Source: Planctomycetaceae bacterium
GTDB taxonomy: Bacteria > Planctomycetota > Planctomycetia > Pirellulales > Thermoguttaceae
Assembly (NCBI GenBank): GCA_004556055.1
Contig: SFIW01000022.1
Span: 1 to 34,390, forward strand
Length of the DNA: 34,390 nucleotides
Direction of reading: 5' to 3'
The notes under the pieces were generated by a model, which worked only from the letters and a program-made list of their open reading frames with translations, searched no databases and was not told the DNA's origin. A program made the translations under genes and the position numbers. Below are positions 1-7,976 of this stretch, one piece after another; position 1 is the stretch's first letter, and the number at the start of each line of letters is the position of its first letter.

Positions 1-567
1 TCTAAGATCTTTTATAATTTCATCGTAGAGACATTTGGTCTGTTGTGAAAACCGAAGGGCGTCTGCAAAGTCATCGTTTACGGCGCGTTCGAAATAGTCA
101 CGGAATTGGCATAGCTTCCATAACGCTTCTACCGAGAGTTCGTTTTCGACTTTGTCTAATTTTTCTTCCAAAGTAGCGCCCTGAATACCGAGGGGAGCCC
201 CCATCAAAGCCGTAATTTCATTTCGCTCATTTTCAAGTTCTTTAAAGGCTACGTCGATTTGGGCCAACACCACCTCGGGATAGCTACAAGCCTTGAGAAT
301 GTAGTCTACCTTTCTTTGAATATTGAAAAACTCTTTACGAGCTATGGAATCAGAATCCTGAAACGTTGCGTCCGCTTCTTGCACATAGTGTTGCAATGAA
401 TTTCGAAGATCTTTGACTTCCGATATTTTTCGAAGTATTTGTTCAGGAAGACGCTCTTTGAGCGATTGCGCGTACATTCCAAGACTGGCTCCCTGAGCCC
501 CATATTTATTGACTAAGAGCCCTTCAAGCTGCTTGTATTTCTCTGTTATGTAAGAAAGCGCGTGCAT
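1..567 (-). CDS. Partial coiled-coil-rich cytoplasmic protein, function unknown
   Basis: An open frame of 189 codons runs from an ATG at 567 to the window edge without a stop, so the C-terminus lies outside. The start is supported by an AAAGG-type ribosome site just upstream (AAAAAGG, about 8 bases before ATG). The protein begins MHALSYITEKYKQL and is rich in charged heptad-like helices throughout (for example around residues 40-75, 90-105 and 120-150). No signal peptide, membrane segment or catalytic motif is visible. I do not recognise the family; a long helical, coiled-coil cytoplasmic protein is all the sequence supports. It lies downstream of bamA on the same strand, but a hairpin at 705-736 and a -10-like TATAAT at 609-614 suggest it is transcribed separately. 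Confidence 0.75.
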   Translation of the reverse strand, partial: MHALSYITEKYKQLEGLLVNKYGAQGASLGMYAQSLKERLPEQILRKISEVKDLRNSLQHYVQEADATFQDSDSIARKEFFNIQRKVDYILKACSYPEVVLAQIDVAFKELENERNEITALMGAPLGIQGATLEEKLDKVENELSVEALWKLCQFRDYFERAVNDDFADALRFSQQTKCLYDEIIKDLR

Positions 568-608
568 GGTTGATTACCTTTTTAGAAACATTTATTCTTA
601 AAGCTTTC

Positions 609-614
609 ATTATA
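609..614 (-). promoter_or_regulatory. Candidate -10 element for the partial coiled-coil gene
   Basis: On the minus strand the sequence reads TATAAT, a perfect sigma-70 -10 hexamer, about 42 bases before the ATG at 567. No good -35 hexamer is seen at 16-18 bases upstream, so this is a weak call. Confidence 0.35.
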
Positions 615-704
615 GATATAATTTAGGGGATCGGAGGGGGGAGAAAAGATGCGCTTATCACAGACTGGCTAAACGCGAAGATTGACGATAGACAGACGTA
701 AAGC

Positions 705-736
705 AAAGGCGAACCTCATTGCTGGGGTTCGCCTTT
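705..736 (-). terminator. Rho-independent terminator after bamA
   Basis: Perfect 11-bp inverted repeat (AAAGGCGAACC / GGTTCGCCTTT) with a 10-base loop, 18 bases past the bamA stop. On the minus strand the stem ends in a short T run (CCTTTGCTTTA), so the tail is moderate. Confidence 0.7.
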
Positions 737-753
737 GATCTGATGCTTAAGTA

Positions 754-3700
754 TTACCTTGAACCGCTTAGGTTAAATGTGAAGACTTCGGTGACGTCGT
801 TCGGATCCTTACTAATCGGGAAGGAGAAGTCAAGCGCGAGAGGCGCGGGCCCCAACATCGGGATCGAGAATCGCAGCCCGACGCCGGGCGCAACTCGGTA
901 ACGCCCCCAGTTCTTTATGCTTTCTGCGACTGTTCCCGTGTCGCAGAAGACGGCGAGTTGGAATTCGTCGCCGCCGGAGATCGGGACGAAGAATTCGACG
1001 GTGTTGTAGAATTCGAAGTTACCGCCGATACCGAAACCCGACTGTTGGTAGCGAGGTGTGACTTCACGATATTCAAACCCGCGAAGATTTTGCGAACCGC
1101 CGCCGTAGTATCTTTCGAAAATCGGCGTGTCGTCCCCTGTCCATCCCATGTGCGTCGAGAAGCCCAAAACCCATCGTCCCGTTCCGTCGACTCGTTGGTG
1201 CAACGTCTTGTAATAACGACCGTCAAGCGTTACGCGAGGGAAGTTGTAGTCTCCAAGACCCGCCTCCGCGCTACCTTTGATCAAGTATCCAGCCGAGGGA
1301 GAGTAGGGGTGGTTTCTTGTATCGTAGGTTGCTGTGAGGCCGACCGTATACATTCGGTTGACGCCCAAAACTTCGTTAAGGTCAGGAACGAAGGAGACTG
1401 CTGGATCGCTGATTTTCACATTGTACATTCCCCCGTTGAGGGTCGTGCTGAATCGAGGCGTCCACTGTCTACCAACGCGCAATTCTCCTCCATACCGCGC
1501 TTCAAACCACTCGTCGTAGGAACGCTCCCCGTACAGTCCCGTGACGCCGAAGAGATACTTCGTGTTGAAGACGTTCGGCACGTCCCAGGAGACGCGATAA
1601 CTCTGGACGTTTGTGCCTGGACTCGCCTGGAAGCTGAAGATCTGTCCGCCTCCTCGGAAGGCGTTGTTCCAGCCGTCCGCGCGACACAGACTTGTTGGCC
1701 ACCGGAAAAGGTTGAAGTTTCGTTCCGTGAAGCTTAGATTTCCCACGAGCCCATAGTCGGAGTTGACGCCGACAGACGCTTGGAACATTCCCGTACGTCC
1801 TTCTTGAACCTTGACCAAGACGTCGCCGTCATATATTTCGTCTTCATCCGGCGTGATGGGATCAAGAACTTCTTTCCCAATTGAACCGTAGACCCCGTCG
1901 GAAAAACCAGGCGCCGTCTCGCTTTCGGAGGTGACGAATCCGGAGTTTGGACGCGAGTTTTCGTTCAATGCGGCGTTTGCGTTTAAAAGGTTTGCCGAAG
2001 AACTGTTTGCATAGTCGAGTCCGTCGGTGAACTGAGATCCTGTCGTCGGGGGAGAGTCGTAAGATTGGTATGAACCGGAAGACGTACTAGAGGATTGCGA
2101 CGTGGTATAGGTCGAAAAACCGCTTGGTATCTGACGAGTCTGTCCTAAGATTGTCGAGTTGTTTGAGGATATAGGGCGCGAAATAATTTCGCTCTGAGCG
2201 GAATTTCGACTGGGACCGTACGCGAGGAATCCTTGAGACGTGGAACCGCTTGTTTCTGCGACGTCATACGATTTGTAGGCGCGCGTTGAAGTATCAGACA
2301 AAACAGGCGATTGTCCTCGAGTTATGCGAGAAGGGTTCTGGCCGCGCGTCGTTTCTTCTTCGTCATTCTTCTTTTCCTTGTCTTTCTCCTTATCGAGACC
2401 TTCACGCGCGACCTGAACGGAACCTTTGCTATTCAAGCGATAGGATTTTGTTTCATCCGGAATAACGGCGATTTCAGGCAACTGACCGTCTGGTTTGTCA
2501 TTGAAGTAACCGGACTGACGTAGCGTGTTTTCACTCATGCGGATTTTTTTACCGTTAAGGAGTTCTCCGGGAGAAACGTCAAGCATATTGAGAACGACTG
2601 GCGTCATTGTGCGCGACTCCGTCCCCACGTAATCGACGATGACGTCTCTGACGCGATATCGGTGATCTTCGACAACGTCGTAACGAATGTCGACAACGCC
2701 GACCTCGTCGGTAAAGATCTGGTTAGGTGTAATGTCGGCACGGACATAGCCCAAGTCCTGATACTTGTAGCGTAAAGCGATACGATCCGCTTCAATTTCG
2801 TCAAATCGATAGTATGAGCCCCTTTTAACCTTGAGCTTCGCTTCGAGATCCTTGTCGGAAACGACGCGGTTGCCGCTAAAGAGGAAGTTGCGGATCTTGT
2901 ATCGGGGGCCCTCGTCGATAATATATCGGACGGAAACCCAGGCGTTGTCTTTTCCAAGACCGCCAAACCACCTGCTTTCTTCGTATTCACGATCAATACG
3001 CGCGTCAAAATATCCAAGGTTTCGATAGTACTCGAGGAGCTTTTCAACGTCTGCTTCGAGCCTTTCGCGAGTGAAAGTTCCGCCGATGAAGTAAAGAACG
3101 CCGGGCTTAACGGAGACGAGGCTGTGAAGACGCGCGCTACTGACGATCGTGTTGCCCACAAAAGTCGTTTTCAAAACGCGCTGCTTCATCCCTTCGTCGA
3201 TAAGGTAGACGACGCCGACGTCTTCCGGACGATTGCCGCGAAGGATTTCCACGTGAGGTTCGCCGTAGTCCTTACTTTTGTAGAACTCAATAATGCGCAG
3301 GCGACCGTTTTCCACTTCATAAGGATCCATGCGCGATTCGCCCGGTTTGAGGGAAAGCTCTTCGAGAATATCGTGCTTAGAGATCTTACGGTTGCCGACG
3401 ATCTTGATATAGCGCATCATGCGGCGAGGCGTAAGATCGAAATTTACGATAACCTTATCGGGATTGTCTGGCGACCATGACGTGGAAACCGAGACGTCAA
3501 TGAATTGTTTCGTTTGTAAAAGCGCTCTTTTGTCTTCCTCTAAGCGTTGCTGATTGAATTTCGCGCCGATTCGCGTTTTGACAATTTTGTTGAATTGCTG
3601 CGCGGTCATTTCCAGACCGGAGATTCGCACGTCTTCGACGACGAGATTTTTCAATTCAGCTTCGGTAAAGTTGGCGTCTTCAAGGCTCTTTTCATTACGG

Positions 3701-4911
3701 GAAGTCTTTTCGTTTGATTCGTCCTTGGCGGGAAGAGTCTCAGGAGTGGAGAGCTCGGAGACGCGATACGATTCACGGAAAGGCGCCTCGGCGTCGTTGA
3801 TGACCGTATGATCTTCCGTCGGCTCGCTTAGAAGATCGATTGGGGTATATTCTTGCGTAGGAAGCGTTGCGAAGTCCTCAATGGGTTCGGTTTCCTGCGG
3901 AACGCCGGTAGGTTCCGCCGTATCGACAGGATCAGGGTCAAAGGACGGAAGTTCCGTTTCAGGAAATGGAGTCGAATCAACGACAGGCTGAACGCTTTCT
4001 TCTTGATTTTGGTTCGGAGCAGGAGCTACGGGTAAATCGACCGACGCAGAGTCGGAGAGTAGGTCGTCGAGCCCCGTATTGACGAATGGGGCGTCGTTGT
4101 AGCCAATCGGTAGAACTTCGTCAACGGTATTGGAGGACGGCATTGAGAAGTCGGACGACTTTGCCGTCTCGTCGAACACGTCGATAGACGGAAAAGAGGG
4201 ATCGATAACGGAATTTGAAAGATTGTCAGACGCGACGTCTTCCTGATTGAGCATGGCGACGTAAGGCGTTTGCGTCGCGTCTAACTGATAATCGGCGAAG
4301 CCCCCGGCGGAGTTTGCAACCGTCGTTTCCTGATTTAACGAATTAAGGGAATAGTCGCTAAATCCGCCGAGAGGCTCGATGTTTTGAGTCTGCTTTATGG
4401 GAGCGGTGTTGGAGGCGGTGGAGACAGAATACTGAGTCGTCGTGATTCCTGTCTTTGAGGAACCGGTCGATGAGGAAAAATGGGGGGTGAGGGAGCGTGT
4501 TTCCGTCGTCGTCTTACCGTTATTGTATGAGATGACGCGAACGTCGTTTTTCTTTGTCGACTCGGGCTTTTTACCTAGGGACATGTTGGGAATCCATAGG
4601 TCGTCTTCGTCAACGGGCGTTTCGCCCCCATCGGGATTGCTGAGGTAGTCAGAACTCAGGGCGCGCAACGCGTCGAAATTGCGAATAGAGGTTCCAGAGG
4701 TTTCTTCTAGTGTTTCACGTTTATTTGCGCTTGTCGATTGTGAAAAGGCTTGACGCGCCCCTGAACAGAGAAGGAACGCCGCAACTGAGAAAATTACAAA
4801 GTTCACGCGAAATTTGCTCATGAAACGAGACTGAACGAATCGCGCGCCATCTTCCCTGAAAAGGACGTCTTTTTCTAGATCGGACTGTGTTACGTCTGAT
4901 GAAAAAACCAT
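754..4911 (-). CDS. bamA: BamA / Omp85 outer-membrane assembly factor with giant disordered inserts
   Basis: BamA inserts beta-barrel proteins into the outer membrane. Numbered from the ATG at 4911 (1385 aa; typical BamA is about 800): signal-like hydrophobic stretch 38-51; acidic Ser/Thr/Pro-rich region 58-419; POTRA domains about 421-496, 497-576, 577-669, 670-749 and 750-1038; 16-strand barrel 1039-1385. POTRA5 is split: its first half ends near 820 (GYFNDKPDG then PEIAVIPDE), and the second half resumes at 1025 (DVLVKVQEGRTG), with about 200 Ser/Thr/Asn-rich residues between. The barrel shows the FTERNF motif and the conserved LRGFEYR (1276-1282) and FCDTGTV motifs. The open frame extends to 5118, but that part does not look coding. 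An AAAAAGG site precedes the ATG at 4911. The ATG at 4821 gives a classic signal peptide (MSKFRVNFVIFSVAAFLLC) but lacks a Shine-Dalgarno, so the start is unsettled. Confidence 0.93.
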   Translation of the reverse strand: MVFSSDVTQSDLEKDVLFREDGARFVQSRFMSKFRVNFVIFSVAAFLLCSGARQAFSQSTSANKRETLEETSGTSIRNFDALRALSSDYLSNPDGGETPVDEDDLWIPNMSLGKKPESTKKNDVRVISYNNGKTTTETRSLTPHFSSSTGSSKTGITTTQYSVSTASNTAPIKQTQNIEPLGGFSDYSLNSLNQETTVANSAGGFADYQLDATQTPYVAMLNQEDVASDNLSNSVIDPSFPSIDVFDETAKSSDFSMPSSNTVDEVLPIGYNDAPFVNTGLDDLLSDSASVDLPVAPAPNQNQEESVQPVVDSTPFPETELPSFDPDPVDTAEPTGVPQETEPIEDFATLPTQEYTPIDLLSEPTEDHTVINDAEAPFRESYRVSELSTPETLPAKDESNEKTSRNEKSLEDANFTEAELKNLVVEDVRISGLEMTAQQFNKIVKTRIGAKFNQQRLEEDKRALLQTKQFIDVSVSTSWSPDNPDKVIVNFDLTPRRMMRYIKIVGNRKISKHDILEELSLKPGESRMDPYEVENGRLRIIEFYKSKDYGEPHVEILRGNRPEDVGVVYLIDEGMKQRVLKTTFVGNTIVSSARLHSLVSVKPGVLYFIGGTFTRERLEADVEKLLEYYRNLGYFDARIDREYEESRWFGGLGKDNAWVSVRYIIDEGPRYKIRNFLFSGNRVVSDKDLEAKLKVKRGSYYRFDEIEADRIALRYKYQDLGYVRADITPNQIFTDEVGVVDIRYDVVEDHRYRVRDVIVDYVGTESRTMTPVVLNMLDVSPGELLNGKKIRMSENTLRQSGYFNDKPDGQLPEIAVIPDETKSYRLNSKGSVQVAREGLDKEKDKEKKNDEEETTRGQNPSRITRGQSPVLSDTSTRAYKSYDVAETSGSTSQGFLAYGPSRNSAQSEIISRPISSNNSTILGQTRQIPSGFSTYTTSQSSSTSSGSYQSYDSPPTTGSQFTDGLDYANSSSANLLNANAALNENSRPNSGFVTSESETAPGFSDGVYGSIGKEVLDPITPDEDEIYDGDVLVKVQEGRTGMFQASVGVNSDYGLVGNLSFTERNFNLFRWPTSLCRADGWNNAFRGGGQIFSFQASPGTNVQSYRVSWDVPNVFNTKYLFGVTGLYGERSYDEWFEARYGGELRVGRQWTPRFSTTLNGGMYNVKISDPAVSFVPDLNEVLGVNRMYTVGLTATYDTRNHPYSPSAGYLIKGSAEAGLGDYNFPRVTLDGRYYKTLHQRVDGTGRWVLGFSTHMGWTGDDTPIFERYYGGGSQNLRGFEYREVTPRYQQSGFGIGGNFEFYNTVEFFVPISGGDEFQLAVFCDTGTVAESIKNWGRYRVAPGVGLRFSIPMLGPAPLALDFSFPISKDPNDVTEVFTFNLSGSR

Positions 4912-5045
4912 TCTTATCGAACCTTTTTGAAAGGCGCTGAACGCCTGATGAACCGAAGCGTCCCTCACTTTATTCGGGTTGAGACGCACTCTCCACTGTC
5001 GGCGTCCATGTCGACCGCGCCCGAGTAATCTATAGAGACCTTCCG

Positions 5046-5074
5046 AGGATACATAATAATGAGAAACGGTACAA
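5046..5074 (-). promoter_or_regulatory. Possible bamA promoter
   Basis: On the minus strand TTGTAC and TATCCT are 17 bases apart, downstream of the pfp terminator and upstream of the bamA start at 4911. The hexamers match consensus at only 3 and 4 of 6 positions, so this is a weak candidate. Its position supports a bamA start downstream of 5046 rather than at 5118. Confidence 0.2.
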
Positions 5075-5134
5075 GTCGGATTTTCAAAAAAGCGCGTACG
5101 ACTCGCAATATGAGGCATAAACAGAAAGCGATAG

Positions 5135-5170
5135 GAAAGAAAAAGGCGTCCGCCAAGACGAGGACGCCTT
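5135..5170 (-). terminator. Rho-independent terminator after pfp
   Basis: Inverted repeat AAGGCGTCC / GGACGCCTT with a 10-base loop (5143-5170). On the minus strand it is followed by TTTTTCTTTCC. It lies 24 bases past the pfp stop and separates pfp from bamA. Confidence 0.8.
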
Positions 5171-5194
5171 CTGTTTCACTGCTTTACGCAATTT

Positions 5195-6493
5195 TCATGG
5201 TTTGCTCTGTCGATCAGCCTGCGGAACGTATTCAGGCAAAAGCTTCTCCGCGTAGATAGGCTCGAAACGAGTGAGGCGCTGGCGTCCATTGAGCATCGGG
5301 AGAGTTAACATGTCTTCGCCGACGAGCGGTTTGAGGTATTTGATGAAGTCGTCGGAAACGTCGCATCCGTTCGGGAGAATCCATTCCTTGGGGAAGGTTC
5401 TTTCACTGTTGGCGACTTCGGAGAGAGGCGCTTTATCGTAACGAACGTTATAGATCAGGCCGGGTTCGCGAAGAATGGTGGACATATATCCGCCTTGACC
5501 CGTCGCAGCAAGTTCTGCGGCCTTTTGCCCGAGACGATATGCCTCGTCCAAATCGACAGTGGAAGCGTATCCCATTGAATGACGCTGATCCGTGCCCGGA
5601 ACGTTGCATCGCGCGGCGCCTCTTGTGGCTAAACCGACGGAGTTAAGGTAATTGACAACGGTTTGAGCGACTGTGATTTTACTCGCGCCAAAGTTGGTGT
5701 GTCCAAAAGAATCCTTGACGGCGCCTACGTCGCCGACATTAAATCCTTCGCTTACGACGACGACGCAACGTCCCGCCTGTTTTAGAGTGGAGTTGACCTG
5801 TTCTGCCATTTCTTCAAGAGAGCATTGAGATTCCGCAAGATAAATCAGAATGGGATTCTCACGCTTCGGATCGGCGAGTCGGGCCGCTGCGGGAATGAAG
5901 CCAATCTTTCGGCCCATCGCTTGTAAAACGAGGACAGGGTCGGCTGGGCAAGAGCCTTTGTTTTCTTCGTTGGCATATTGAACCATGTGCGTCCAATATT
6001 TAGCGGTAGAAGCATATCCTGGCGTATGATCGATGAGTTTGAATTCCGCGTCTCCGATGTCGTTGTCGATGGTCTTCGGAACGCCGACAGCCTGCAACTC
6101 CAAGCCTCTTTCAGCTGCGAGAAGGGCAATTTTGTTGGCGGTGTCCATAGAGTCGTTGCCGCCGTTGTAGAGGAAATAACCAACGTTATGAGCTTTGAAA
6201 ACTTCGACAACGCGTTCGAAGTCTTCATTCTGCCAGGACTTTAGCTTGTAACGACAAGTTCCAATGGAGCCGGCGACAGGGGTGTATCGCAGGAGCGCGA
6301 TTTCCTCTTCGGGTTGCGCGGTAAGATTGAGAAGTTCTTCTTTAAGAACGCCTTCAATGCCGTGACATGCGCCATAAACGACGTCGATGGCGTCAAATTC
6401 CCGCGCGGCGTCGATCACGCCGCGAAGACTGCTGTTAATCACGCAGGTCGGGCCGCCGCTTTGCGCGACGACGAGGTTTTTGCGTTGGGACAT
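5195..6493 (-). CDS. pfp: Pyrophosphate-dependent 6-phosphofructokinase
   Basis: Catalyses fructose-6-phosphate + PPi to fructose-1,6-bisphosphate + Pi, a reversible cytoplasmic glycolytic step. The protein (432 aa from the ATG at 6493, normal for the family) has the N-terminal phosphate-binding AQSGGPT (10-16), GGNDS (111-115) where ATP-dependent enzymes carry GGDGS, and PKTIDND (139-145), where Lys in place of Gly is a hallmark of PPi-dependent enzymes. HTPGYAS and MGR follow as expected. The frame is open to 6532, but an AAGGA site 8 bases before the ATG at 6493 decides the start. A promoter is seen at 6585-6612 and a terminator at 5135-5170, so it appears monocistronic. PPi specificity is inferred from the motifs. 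Confidence 0.92.
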   Translation of the reverse strand: MSQRKNLVVAQSGGPTCVINSSLRGVIDAAREFDAIDVVYGACHGIEGVLKEELLNLTAQPEEEIALLRYTPVAGSIGTCRYKLKSWQNEDFERVVEVFKAHNVGYFLYNGGNDSMDTANKIALLAAERGLELQAVGVPKTIDNDIGDAEFKLIDHTPGYASTAKYWTHMVQYANEENKGSCPADPVLVLQAMGRKIGFIPAAARLADPKRENPILIYLAESQCSLEEMAEQVNSTLKQAGRCVVVVSEGFNVGDVGAVKDSFGHTNFGASKITVAQTVVNYLNSVGLATRGAARCNVPGTDQRHSMGYASTVDLDEAYRLGQKAAELAATGQGGYMSTILREPGLIYNVRYDKAPLSEVANSERTFPKEWILPNGCDVSDDFIKYLKPLVGEDMLTLPMLNGRQRLTRFEPIYAEKLLPEYVPQADRQSKP

Positions 6494-6584
6494 GTTAAAT
6501 TTTCCTTGTTTATATATCGAACATTGCGCCAAGAGGTTTTTATTCGCCTACGACGCGTATTCATGACGTTTCTCACTGTTAATG

Positions 6585-6612
6585 AATATAGCGTTTTTTG
6601 ATCTAAAGACAA
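6585..6612 (-). promoter_or_regulatory. Sigma-70-type promoter for pfp
   Basis: On the minus strand TTGTCT (6612-6607), a 16-base spacer, then TATATT (6590-6585). The hexamers match consensus at 4 and 5 positions. It lies about 90 bases before the pfp start at 6493. Confidence 0.5.
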
Positions 6613-6957
6613 TTGATTCCTTTTAGTGTTCCAACTGCTTTTTTACTCATTAATCCGGAATAATTTCTGTGAAATGTGCGTATTTCCTTATTTTTCAAAA
6701 TAACCTGGAATAAAAATATGAAGGACTGGAATGGAGAAGACGATTATGTAAAATGCGTGTTATTGCGATTACGCGGTAGATTTTGCAATTGACGTTGAAT
6801 TCGTTCTTTTCGAGAGATGGGGAAAGAAAGGATAAAGCTTTTTCATTTGGAATGTGCGCTTCGTAAATTGCGGAATTTTTACATTTGGCTTTAGTCTCAC
6901 TTTTTGGCAGTTGATTCCGGTTAGGTAGAATGGGTTTTCTGTGAGAAAAAAGTGATA

Positions 6958-6985
6958 TTGACTGAGGTGGTAAAATAGTTATAAT
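6958..6985 (+). promoter_or_regulatory. Near-consensus sigma-70 promoter upstream of the response regulator
   Basis: TTGACT (6958-6963), a 16-base spacer and a perfect TATAAT (6980-6985). The next plus-strand gene starts at 7234, giving a predicted leader of about 240 bases. Confidence 0.6.
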
Positions 6986-7233
6986 CGGACTACTTAGTAA
7001 ATCCGGGAAAAGAGTTGTTTCTGGCGCTTTTTACGCTTTTGAATTCGCATATTCGTCCTTATTTTTGCGATTTGCGAGGCACAAGCGCGAAGTATGAAGT
7101 ATCGGAATCTTTCTCTCCGCAGGATTTCTTATAGTAGATGGAAGTATCAATTGACGAGCGTCATGTCGGATATTTATGGACGATAGATAGAAACGGCTGA
7201 CGATCCGGTTAGATAGAGGGATGGATTAGGACG

Positions 7234-7821
7234 ATGGCGTTCAAGACAGTTTTTACCACAGGTGAAGCGGCGAAGATTTGTAAAGTGAGTCAGCAGACGA
7301 TCATTCGTTGCTTTGACAATGGCGCCCTTAAAGGTTTTCTTGTTCCCGGAAGTCGCTTTCGTCGCATACCGCGTGAATGCCTGCTGACCTTTATGAAAGA
7401 GAATAACATACCGACCGACGCGCTTGAGAGCGGCAAGAGAAAGATCCTGGTCGTCGACGACAACCAAGAGATGGTCGAACTTTTGGTGAAGGTTCTTGAG
7501 AGCGACGGACGTTTTGAAACGCGTACGGCCAATAATGGTTTCTTAGCAGGTATGCTTGTTCGAGAGTATCGCCCCGACCTGATTATTCTTGACGTTATGT
7601 TGCCCGATATCAATGGACGCGACGTCTGCGTTTTCGTTCGAAGCGATAAGACGCTAGAATCCGTCAAGATTGTCTGTGTTTCCGGCGAGGTTGAAAAGGA
7701 CAAGATTGACGAACTTCTCAAGGCAGGCGCCGACGAATTTATTCCAAAGCCGTTTAACATGGATAATCTGATCGAGCATATTTGCCGACTCCTTGACGTA
7801 GAGTCTCTGTACAGTCGGTGA
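7234..7821 (+). CDS. Response regulator with N-terminal excisionase/MerR-type HTH and C-terminal receiver domain
   Basis: A 195-residue protein with two domains in reverse of the usual order. Residues 6-58 form a small DNA-binding HTH of the excisionase/BldC-like class (FTTGEAAKICKVSQQTI, then a basic RFRRIP wing). Residues 69-190 form a complete receiver: acidic pair D75/D76, phospho-acceptor D120 in ILDVMLPDINGRD, switch residue S150 in CVSGE, and K172 in PKPF. It is therefore expected to be phosphorylated and to bind DNA. A histidine kinase follows 155 bases downstream on the same strand and is the obvious partner, though a terminator lies between them. A near-consensus promoter is 250 bases upstream. 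The ribosome site is poor (AGAGGGA about 12 bases away). From memory this architecture is common in Planctomycetes; the target genes are unknown. Confidence 0.88.
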   Translation: MAFKTVFTTGEAAKICKVSQQTIIRCFDNGALKGFLVPGSRFRRIPRECLLTFMKENNIPTDALESGKRKILVVDDNQEMVELLVKVLESDGRFETRTANNGFLAGMLVREYRPDLIILDVMLPDINGRDVCVFVRSDKTLESVKIVCVSGEVEKDKIDELLKAGADEFIPKPFNMDNLIEHICRLLDVESLYSR

Positions 7822-7890
7822 TTGTGATCTTTTCACAGCAAGCGTTCGATATTATTGACGCCGAGTTTTTAATCTTTTGCGAATCCCCGA

Positions 7891-7927
7891 GAACGTTTTT
7901 TCGACCATGTGAAAACGTTCTTTTTTT
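7891..7927 (+). terminator. Rho-independent terminator after the response regulator
   Basis: Inverted repeat GAACGTTTT / AAAACGTTC (7891-7899 and 7912-7920) followed directly by seven T residues. Confidence 0.9.
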
Positions 7928-7936
7928 GCCCTGTGT

Positions 7937-7945
7937 TGTTAAAAT
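7937..7945 (+). promoter_or_regulatory. Extended -10 promoter for the histidine kinase
   Basis: TGTTAAAAT matches the extended -10 form TGnTAnAAT and lies just past the terminator T tract, 31 bases before the start codon. No clear -35 is seen. It would allow the kinase to be transcribed independently of the response regulator. Confidence 0.35.
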
Positions 7946-7976
7946 AGAGAATAAGGGAAATTTAAGGAATTAAGTC

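Larger units (their letters stand above)
6494..7233. other. 740-base AT-rich divergent intergenic region
   Basis: No convincing gene lies between pfp (minus) and the response regulator (plus). It holds a minus-strand promoter for pfp (6585-6612) and a near-consensus plus-strand promoter (6958-6985). The 350 bases between them show no RNA gene, repeat or long frame that I can support. About 240 bases of leader separate the plus-strand promoter from the next start codon. Confidence 0.6.

Noticed and set aside
958..1737. 259-codon plus-strand frame opposite bamA
   Set aside because: It overlaps the conserved BamA barrel on the other strand and has no recognisable features.
4912..5118. N-terminal extension of the bamA frame to 5118
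   Set aside because: Basic, unpatterned peptide with no ribosome site, lying over a likely promoter region downstream of the pfp terminator.
6718..6792. Possible 24-codon small frame (MKDWNGEDDYVKC...) in the pfp/regulator gap
   Set aside because: No convincing ribosome site and it precedes the plus-strand promoter; too short to support without conservation.
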